Origin: Micrasema longulum
Taxonomy: Eukaryota; Arthropoda; Insecta; Trichoptera; Brachycentridae
Assembly (NCBI GenBank): GCA_022494885.1
Contig: JAGVSM010001121.1
Span: 1 to 64,000 of the forward strand
Reading direction: 5' to 3'
DNA length: 64,000 nucleotides
Shown here: in pieces, positions 56,646 to 64,000 of the stretch
Layout of the letters: each line of letters starts with the position of its first letter
How positions within the stretch are numbered: the stretch's first letter is position 1
The notes under the pieces: model-generated
Told to the model about the DNA's origin: nothing
Databases searched by the model: none
What the model saw: only the letters and a program-made list of their open reading frames with translations
Made by a program: the position numbers and the translations under genes

Positions 56646-57201
56646 ATTTATTTTATAAATAAAAGACGAGTGATACTTTAATCCACGAATTTGGAATATC
56701 CAGTGACCGGTTTAATCGCTTTCGCAACATCTTTGAGACTGGTATCTTTATTAAGGAGTTCAAAATATGTATTTATACAAAACAGAGGTAAGGATACATA
56801 ATTCAAAATTAGATGAGAGTATTTTTTTTTCTAAATTATCATTATTAAAAAAAAAAATCGGGTCAACTTTAATGATAAAATGCTATTTTAATGAGTTTAA
56901 GTATTTTATTTTTAGTGTCCCATCCTTCTTGAGTGTGATTTTTGTCAATTATTATTTCTGAAAAACAAAGGGTAAAAAGTCTTTCATAAAAATATATTAC
57001 AATAGGTATAGTAAAAATAATTTTATTTCATTTACTTTCATCTAATTTTGAATTATGTATCCTTACGTTTTGTATAAATATATTGAACTCCTTAATAAAG
57101 ATGCCAGTCTCGAAGATGTCGCGAAAGCGATGAAACCGGTCACTGGATATTCCAAATTTGTGGATTAAAGTATCACTCGTCTTTTATTTATAAAATAAAT
57201 T
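56646..57201. mobile_element. Compact inverted-repeat element with about 175-base arms
   Basis: 56646-56822 and 57023-57201 are inverted copies sharing TTTATTTTATAAATAAAAGACGAG, CTTTAATCCAC-AATTTGGAATATCC and AATTCAAAATTAGATGA. The 200-base interior is AT-rich with no ORF. At 556 bases it is the smallest complete member. Each arm carries a hammerhead-like motif, intact in the right arm and decayed in the left (56700-56742). Confidence 0.8.
57104..57146 (+). ncRNA. Hammerhead-like motif with all stems, right arm
   Basis: Stem I CCAGU (57104-57108) pairs perfectly with ACUGG (57142-57146). Core CUCGAAGAU (57109-57117), stem II GUCGC-GAAA-GCGAU with a GAAA tetraloop (57118-57131), GAAA (57132-57135), palindrome ACCGGU (57135-57140) as stem III in a dimer, C at the cleavage position (57141). 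The core is two bases longer than the 7-base consensus, as in the 54-55 kb arms. The left arm has UAAA for GAAA. Confidence 0.5.
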
Positions 57202-57239
57202 TATTCCAACAGAGGTGGAAAACATTTTTTTAAAAGGGG

Positions 57240-57530
57240 AATATAGAATTCAAGGCATTCACAAAGCTTATGACTGGTCATTGGCTGGCCGAAGCCCAAG
57301 TACAGCGGTGAATTAAAGTAAAGAACACCAAGCCTTGAGGAAAATCGCATTTAATTTTTGTATTTTTACCGAAATTCGAAATCTGAATCTTTTGAGAGAG
57401 TCAAGCGTTTTAAACACATCACGGAGATAACTTTTTGTGAAGTAAAATAGCTGAAACCTATATTGATGTGGGTGAGATTCATCTGGCTAAATAATTTCAC
57501 CCACTAGGGATCGTTTAAAAATGCTTTCTT
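57240..57530 (-). repeat. Family A repeat, diverged
   Basis: AAGGCATTCACAAAGCTTATGACTGGTCATTGGCTGG, and after a gap TTTTGTGAAGTAAAATAGCTGAAACC and GTGAGATTCATCTGGCTAAATAATTTCACCCACTAGG. Confidence 0.6.
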
Positions 57531-58229
57531 ATTGTTATAGTTCTTTTATTTTTTTATGGCAGTTTGCTAAATTTACAATATTTTGAGTATGATTAAATGT
57601 TAGAGGTTTAAAAAATCTCTAGGCAATGGGGTAAAATCCGTCATTTTTAAGCAAACATTTGGAAAAAATTACTCACTCCTTTTAATTTTTTATTAAACCA
57701 GCTTATCTGAAAAATGTTAAAATTTAAAAATATTTCTACGGTATTTGACGACAGTACGAAATAATTTTATTTAAAAAATTATTGATAAAGTCTTTTGTGG
57801 ACATATTTTGTAACAAAAAGGGCAATCATATGTGTACAGTAAGTCATAGAAAACCACAATCAAAACAATGAATTGAATAGCGAAGGCAAATAAATATAAT
57901 GGAAACATATTATAAAATTCAGATGTAATGAATTTATTGAATATAATTACTGTTTATTAATTTAATTAGGAAAGTTAATTAATTTACAACCAAAATAATT
58001 CATATCCAGATTTTCATTAACCAGCCTGATTATTTTGGGTAGATGTGCAAACGATTTGATTATCTAAATTTAAGATGTAAATTTGTTGCAACAGAGAGAA
58101 AAGCAAAAAGGGGAGCAGATAATCCTTAAAAAAATCATTTTTTTTAAAATGCATACTCCAAATAAATCATATTTTCGTTCATGGTCATATCATACCGTAT
58201 ATAAATATGTGATATAAACTTTTTAATAA
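57531..58229. other. No gene recognised
   Basis: AT-rich, no motif matched. Confidence 0.45.
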
Positions 58230-58628
58230 TTAAAAAAGGAGTGGCCCACGCTCAGACGCTGTAGTCTTTGTGGGCATTTTTTCCAATTCATGTTGTAGCT
58301 CAATTTTAAGATGTATTTTTCTTAAGTGTATTTTTGTAACTATATTTCTATGTAAATTAATATACCTATCTCCATTGCACGTAAAATATGACTTATGTAA
58401 AAAATTACACAATTGAGTAAAATATACAAATCGATTCAGTTTTTTTACACTATTATCTAAAATAAGACTTATGTGAAAATAATCAAAAGTTATTGAAATA
58501 CAAATCGAGTTATGTTTCGGCATCCGAAATAATGCACGTTCAAAACGCTTTATGTGACGACACCGCACATTAGTCATTTTCAACGTGCGACATATTTTGT
58601 CTATGCCCACATAAGTCAAATTTTTCAT
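58230..58628 (-). CDS. Hypothetical 132-codon frame of unknown nature
   Basis: Starts MKNLTYVGIDKICRTLKMTN and ends with ERGPLLF. It is rich in basic and aromatic residues; no domain, signal peptide or membrane segment is clear, and I recognise no family. Just upstream on the minus strand (58629-58690) are three GGCGGC/GCCGCC words with an AAAATGGCGGCC, similar to YY1-type sites near some start sites. Against it: the repeated word CACATAAGTC/GACTTATG inside suggests repeat origin, and no splice or poly(A) context supports a gene. It could equally be chance. Confidence 0.2.
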   Translation of the reverse strand: MKNLTYVGIDKICRTLKMTNVRCRHIKRFERALFRMPKHNSICISITFDYFHISLILDNSVKKLNRFVYFTQLCNFLHKSYFTCNGDRYINLHRNIVTKIHLRKIHLKIELQHELEKMPTKTTASERGPLLF

Positions 58629-58737
58629 GCGCGTTGGCCGCCATTTTTTGTTGTTGGCGGCAATTTTGTTTTTGGCGGCATTAAGTTGGTTAGCGGCACT
58701 GGCTTGAGATTTCTCAGATTACCGTGTTGTGTTTAGC

Positions 58738-59757
58738 GCTTTCATTCTTTAAAACCTTTTATCGCTCATCATTTTCATTAAAAGACAATATTTTAGTGTT
58801 ATTTTATGTATTAGTTCAACAAAAAAGACAATATTTTATAAGTTACGGTGAAATATCATGAGTTAATTGACAGTTGGTGACAATTGTGCTGTGCTCGGTG
58901 TTTTTGTGTTTCAAAACCATTTATTTTAAGAAAAAAAGAATATCTAAGTGCTATTTAAAAAAAAAAAACAATATTTTATTTGTAAGTGTAATTTTGCATG
59001 TTTTTTCGTAACTCAACAACATTTGTCGATAACAAAATGTAGTCTTTATGGATTTGTTTGTTTGTGAATCTCAGATTTGTTTTTTATATTTTAAGAAAAA
59101 AAACTCTTCTTGAGCTGTTTGGATGAATACATTGTTCTAATTGAATATTTCTGACATCTGTTTTATACCATTATAAGAAGGTATCATCATGATTTTATTT
59201 CTAATCCAATATTTCCAAAATAATATATACGGGTATAAATTTAAGTGTTTTTCCACGTGCTGAATCTATCTTATAATTCATTAATTTAATACATGTTTTT
59301 ATTTTAGGTGAACTCCATCATACAATACATATCGAATTGCTGCACCTTCCAACATTCTGAAGGAATTATTATTTGTAGATTAATCACTGACAATCAATTC
59401 AGGTATTTTCCTCATACCTATAAAATTTTTCCTTCATTATGAAATTTCAACAAATTAAATTGTTTTATTCCATTATGTCTAAAATAATATATAAAAAATC
59501 AATTTCAAACGAAATATGTTGAAAAAATAAACTAAAAAATATGAATTGCATGCAAAAGGCAGAATTATACAAAACATGATTTAGGGCAACTGTTATTGGA
59601 AGAATCTCCTTTTGAGAATGCTTAACGAGTCTCGAAAGAGATCAATGTTTCCAGCATTTTACAAAAATGTTGTTTTTCTTTAAAAAAATATTTTATTTTC
59701 AAAACACAAGTAAAATATTTTTTTATTTGTGTTTAATAATTTTGTAAATTTTTTATT
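58738..59757. other. Unassigned, with one weak splice-bounded segment
   Basis: A TTTTTATTTTAG acceptor at 59307 and TCAATTCAG before GTATTT at 59402 bound a 95-base segment with stops in all frames on the plus strand; at best a non-coding exon. No other feature. Confidence 0.25.
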
Positions 59758-60060
59758 TAACAAAATTTACTTGATGAAATTAAATATCTAGGATTAATAA
59801 TTGACTGCCATCTCAGATGGAAATCCGATATTATTTTGACCACCACAAAACTCGAGAAATCGATACTCGTGTTTTACTCATTTAGAAGTTAAGTGTTTTA
59901 GGTTACAGAGCAATTAAATCAGTGTATTTTGCACTAATTGGTTGATTTATGTGAAATAGTTAGATAGGTTTGTTGTTTAAAGTTAATTTTTTAAGCCGTT
60001 GGCTGTTTTCCAAAAAATTGAAGTAAAAATAATGCTTATATTACCACCCATGTACTTGTC
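59758..60060 (+). pseudogene. LINE reverse transcriptase thumb remnant
   Basis: NLLDEIKYLGLIIDCHLRWK, then AIKSVYFALIG, then FQKIEVKIMLILPPMYLS, in shifting frames. The 'YLG--ID--L-W', 'L--IY-AL--S' and 'QK---R' blocks of a non-LTR ORF2. Catalytic core absent. Confidence 0.6.
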
Positions 60061-60299
60061 AGATCACTAATTCAAGTAAACATAATTGCTGACTACCATA
60101 CAGCTTTATGTCTTCGCGATTCTAACTAATTTCTGGTTTTCAATACGAACCAATATATAAACATGATGTGCAAGCGGCATTCACTTTAGAACTGGTACCC
60201 GAATCGATCAGGGGTGAATAGTCAATATAAGCGATTATTCGCAGCTTCTTATTATATTTGACTATCGATAATAGTGGAAAAATAAACAAAATAATTTAC

Positions 60300-60999
60300 C
60301 AATAATGTTTGATTATGTCCAAATGCTTGCAGACTGGCTGGATTTCCTCCCTAGGGAGTTGTTCGTATTTAAATTTATTTCAACAGAGAGGGAAAAAATT
60401 TTCGAGAAGGGAATATGGAAGTCTAGGCATTTACAGGGCTTATGACCTGTCATTGGCTGGTTTAAGTGGCCACTTTACACACTATGTAACATTCACCATT
60501 CAGCCCATGTTTGAACATCCACATTTCCTCAACTCTTCCATCTTGTACAAAATACGAACAACTCCCTAGGAAGGAAATCCAGCCAGTCTGCAAGCATTTG
60601 GACATAATCAAACATTGTTGAATTACTACTTGGTAAAAGAAGAAGTATAAAAATTCAAAAATTGTTTTCAGGCATTGCCTAGTAGGTGATTTGGTTCAGC
60701 CGGATGAATCTCACCCACGTGATAAAGGTTTCAGCTCTTTTACTTCACAAAGTCAACAGATGGAAGAGTTGAGGAAATGTGGATGTTCAAACATGGTCAG
60801 AATGGTGAATGTTACACAGTGTGTAAAGTGGCCACTTAAACCAGCCAATGACAGGTCATAAGCCCTGTAAATGCCTAGACTTCCATATTCCCTTCTCGAA
60901 AACTTTTCCCTCTCTGTTGAAATAAATTTAAATATGAACAACTCCCTAGGGAGGAAATCCAGCCAGTCTGCAAGCATTTGGACATAATCAAACATTGTT
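60300..60999. mobile_element. Palindromic family A element with 12-base target duplication
   Basis: Flanked by AAAATAATTTAC at 60288-60299 and 61000-61011. Left arm 60303-60545 and right arm 60752-60999 are inverted copies of family A plus a 66-base terminal block (GAACAACTCCCTAGG-AGGAAATCC, AGCCAGTCTGCAAGCATTTGG). A third copy of that terminal block lies at 60554-60619 in the right-arm orientation. The middle (60620-60751) carries the rest of family A (GTTTTCAGGCATTGCCTAGTAGG). No credible ORF; apparent frames of 80-86 codons in the arms are mirror images of each other. Confidence 0.8.
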
Positions 61000-61011
61000 A
61001 AAATAATTTAC

Positions 61012-61734
61012 GTTTATTATAAATTAACGTTACCGTAAACTATGATTAGCGTAAACGTTAACATATTCCTCACAAAATAAATTTAAACACTTATCAGCGC
61101 ACCCAGAGCCCAGCCTGTTCCCAGTGGAAGAAAGAAATTGGCTGATTACTTAAGCTTATTAATTTCTTTATACAAAATGGATAGTGTATTTAAACATTTT
61201 AAAACCCAGTTGCTGTTTTTTATCTTCCTCAAGTAAGTTCGCAGGTTACAGATACTATTTGAAGCTTCTCTATTCGGAGAATAGCATTTTAAACAAAAAT
61301 TCCCAAGGACCATTTTCCCTTCGTAGTATACAGTTGACCTATGACACCAGTTTCTTCATCCGCCCGTTTTAATGTAATGTTACTGGCGTTTCGCTCAGTG
61401 CACGTGTCTACTTTTAGCATTATTTAATTTTTTTGCAATATTATTGTGAATGTTAAATTTTATTGTTTTTTATTTTTGCAAACATGTACTGTATTGAAAT
61501 AATGAAGAATATAAATAGATGTATAGTGGAGGTAATTGTTGTTGTATTAGTTTAAGAGGTAGATTATTAGTTTTTATTTTAATTAAAAATAAGTACGAGT
61601 AGGTATTTCATCTTCTGCTGGAAGCAGTTGAAGTGGAGACATGATGTTGTATTCACGCAAAACCACAGAAAAAGAAGCCGTGGATATACTTTAATACTTA
61701 TATGTATTTTTTTCTTTCTTCTCTAACTCATATA
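61012..61734. other. No gene recognised
   Basis: AT-rich; the frame at 61184-61372 shows no motif. Confidence 0.4.
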
Positions 61735-61830
61735 GGTCCATGCGGCTTGACTGTGGAGTCATCTCCCTTCCACCATTAAAGATGTTACTACAGTATCTCT
61801 GTTTAAATCACGTCTAAAAAAATGTCTCCT
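61735..61830 (+). pseudogene. LINE C-terminal remnant
   Basis: LWSHLPSTIKDVTTVSLFKS followed by RLKKCLLSLP and a stop, the 'LWN-LP--I------FK-RLK--L' end of a non-LTR ORF2. Confidence 0.55.
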
Positions 61831-62114
61831 TTCTCTTCCTTAAACTCTCCTCCATTCCTGTTTCCTTTTTTTTTCTTTTATTCCATTGAGTAAAGGTATT
61901 GATCAAACATAATTTATACATTTATTTATGTTTTGATAAATCCTTATCTATTTAGTTTGTAACTTAAATCATAAAAAACTTTTTTTATATCATCTGAATT
62001 GTTTCTTTGACACATAATATTTTGTCTCTTTTAATTTAATTAAATCTAGGAATTTTTTAATTTTTAGATTTGTAATTCATATTTATATTTTAACTATAAT
62101 TTTCATTGTTTTAA

Positions 62115-62545
62115 GTACTCTTTTTCCTCTTGGCTGTATGTCCCATTTACTTGGGGTCAACTCTCGTGGTCTTCAATCTGCACTACACGTTGGACTCGAA
62201 GATTTGTTTGATTTGTTTTTTTACTGCCTGTTGCCACCTGCCGTTAAGACAGTAACCAATCTTGCTAACTAGTGCTTAGGATGCCACCGTCGACCATTGT
62301 TCTTTCGCTTTCATCCTCAATACAACGTCTTACTCGACGCCGCTGTCACCCAACAGCCCATAGCCTGAAGTATACCGACATGGTCTGAGAGAAGATTTGT
62401 GCCTCTTTTGCCTGTTCCACCTTACTGATGCACTTCATCTCCGCCATCACAGCCGTTGGGATCTTCACTCGTAGCCCTGGGCAAGGGATCACATTAAACC
62501 TGCAATACTGGGTTCTCACCCAAACTTAGACACATGAACACTTCG
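62115..62545. repeat. Unclassified interspersed repeat B, copy 2
   Basis: Same ordered blocks as 26545-26925: TGGCTGTATGTCCCATTTACTTGGGG, TGTTGCCACCTG, TTAGGATGCCACCGTCGACC, GAGAGAAGATTTGTGCC, AGCCCTGGGCAAGGGATC, AATACTGGGTTC. This copy has about 45 extra bases (CCTGTTCCACCTTACTGATG region). Confidence 0.6.
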
Positions 62546-63394
62546 GTCTCAGTAGACTCAGACTCACTTTTAGTAGACTCACCTTTCACTTCAGTAAGTG
62601 AAAGGTGCTAACCCCCGAGACTTGGACGCACTAAATGATAATTACTCCAGTGAGAATGGAGAAGGTGACTTGGTCACCCAGGAGCCAAGTTAAAATGTAG
62701 TCACGTTAAGGTATGACAGGCAAATATATATCGCCCGAGACCAAGGTTTTTATTGTTATATACAGTAATGTTTTTTTTAATAATTATTTGCAATTTTTAA
62801 TTACAGTTGAATTTATACTAAAAATTACCGTTTTTAATTATTTTAACAAATACACTGAAAAATCCGTGCTAGTCGGTACCAGAAAAAGAAACCTCAAAGT
62901 TGTAACAAATAATTCATTAATGAATACATGTATTTTTTATACTGAAATGAAAAGCAGTTTCATATTTATTTGATTTACTTGCAAACAGTAATTAAGAAAA
63001 GTTGTTAGACCAATTTAGGCATAATTAAGATAAAATGTTAAGTTATGTCGTTTCAGAGAAATTTGTACTTAGGTTAATTAAGGTTTTTCCATAATTTTAC
63101 ATTTTGAGACAATTCGCGTACCTTATGAATAACTTACAAAAGTTTTAAAATAGTGTCTGAAAATAATATTTCATCATAAGTTTATCTTATAACTGTAATA
63201 TTTTAACGCTACCGTGATTTTTATTTCATATAATATTTTTTTTTCATTTGGAATTATTACAGCTATGACATAAAAAAATAAATAGAAATATATTAACAAT
63301 ACTAGAGAAAATTAATAAAAATTTACTGTAAATCTAATAATCCATAATAATAAGAAAATAGTTTACAAAATTGGATATTTGCGACGTTTGTATT
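62546..63394. other. No gene recognised
   Basis: 62550-62620 holds a small palindrome (TCACCTTTCACTTCAG/AAGTGAAAGGTG). Otherwise AT-rich. The frame at 62713-62973 has no motif. Confidence 0.4.
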
Positions 63395-63460
63395 CATGTG
63401 TGTGCATATGCATATGGGTGTATGTGCGTGTGTGAATGAAAGGGTGTGTGTGTGTGGGTG
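63395..63460. repeat. (GT)n-rich microsatellite
   Basis: TGTGTGTGCATATGCATATGGGTGTATGTGCGTGTG to GTGTGTGTGTGTGGGTG. Confidence 0.85.
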
Positions 63461-63923
63461 CGGAAGTCAAAAAAATGTAATTTAAAACGTGAATTTGTAT
63501 TGAAATGGGTACATTACTGTACAAATTCATACTTGTGGCATTAATTCCTCGTAGTTGTTCTACAAAATCTATAGATTATTTATTTTAGTGGGCGCACATC
63601 CTAAGCCTGTGTGTCCTATACTATTAACTGTCAACTTCAACTGTCAACGCATATAAGTTGGTAGTTTGCTATTTTTTTTAATACTTTTATTTACGACAAT
63701 TATCTCAAAGTAAAATACATGGCGCGTATTACATGAGTTAGAAAATGGTACAAGATCATGTGGAAGATTTGACATCATGAATATTGTGTCGTGTAATAAA
63801 CCTATTGGGTGAAATCTGTAGTCAAATTCATAAAAATTAGAAAAGGTCCTATTTTTCAACAAATATTTGAACCAAAATATGTGCATATCTCACGCCTGTT
63901 AAATTTGTTGCTGTCAACGTATA

Positions 63924-64000
63924 CAGTAGAACTCCGTTTATCCGAACTACATTCATCCGCATTGCCTAATTTCAGGAAATAAAAAATAAAGCAGACGTTT
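63924..64000 (+). mobile_element. pogo/Tigger-like terminal inverted repeat, cut by the window edge
   Basis: CAGTAGAACTCCGTTTATCC followed by GAACTACATTCATCCGCA, directly after a TA dinucleotide (63922-63923), the usual target of this superfamily. The rest of the element lies beyond the window. Confidence 0.5.

Noticed and set aside
59308..59402. Splice-bounded 95-base segment
   Set aside because: Stops in all plus-strand frames and no linked exon; kept only as a weak note.
60690..60740. CGGATGAATCTCACCCACGTGATAAAGG in family A as another hammerhead-like motif
   Set aside because: The core is CGGAUGA and the GAAA is replaced by UAAAGG; the hairpin has a two-base insertion. Too far from the consensus.
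60309..60995. Two 80-86 codon frames with nearly the same protein on opposite strands
   Set aside because: They arise because the two arms of the palindromic element are inverted copies; no sign of coding selection.

Overview
The window is AT-rich eukaryotic DNA, made almost entirely of decayed transposable elements. It has the hallmarks of a repeat-rich arthropod genome, most likely an insect: several non-LTR retrotransposon lineages, Penelope-like elements, tRNA-derived SINEs, foldback elements and small solo-LTR remnants. I cannot place it below that level. No operons, rRNA genes, CRISPR arrays or intact host genes are visible. The only strong sign of a host gene is one candidate coding exon on the minus strand near 24.7 kb, with good splice sites and GC-rich coding sequence. 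A CpG-rich patch near 45.4 kb is a weaker candidate promoter or first exon.

Layout. 0-5 kb: a LINE C-terminal fragment, an inverted-repeat element, a SINE, and a second LINE 3' end inserted into another repeat with a 7-base target duplication. 5-13 kb: an interspersed repeat ending in an AT microsatellite, a large non-coding foldback, an LTR remnant, and three LINE remnants. 13-26 kb: a relic of an arthropod repeat-borne protein, many SINEs, a pair of abutting MITEs, the candidate exon and an R1/I-type LINE tail. 26-45 kb: scattered SINEs, LTRs, LINE tails, two Penelope GIY-YIG endonuclease relics, and long empty AT-rich tracts. 48.3-53.7 kb: a nested mosaic, in which two head-to-head LINEs, one with most of an endonuclease/reverse transcriptase frame, sit between the inverted arms of a foldback element. 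54.6-57.2 kb: two compact inverted-repeat elements. 60.3-61.0 kb: a 700-base palindromic element with a clean 12-base target duplication. The right edge cuts a pogo/Tigger-like terminal repeat.

The most interesting thread is a recurring motif in the arms of at least six unrelated-looking inverted-repeat elements and next to the Penelope remnants. It resembles a hammerhead ribozyme: a core close to CUGANGA, a short hairpin, GAAA, then a short self-complementary stem III (ACGU, ACCGGU or ACUAUAGU) followed by the expected H at the cleavage position. Hammerheads with very short stem III are known from Penelope-like terminal repeats. Here the motifs sit in inverted rather than direct repeats, in elements with little or no coding capacity. 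I infer a set of non-autonomous, ribozyme-bearing elements mobilised by Penelope-type enzymes. This is unproven without a covariance-model search.
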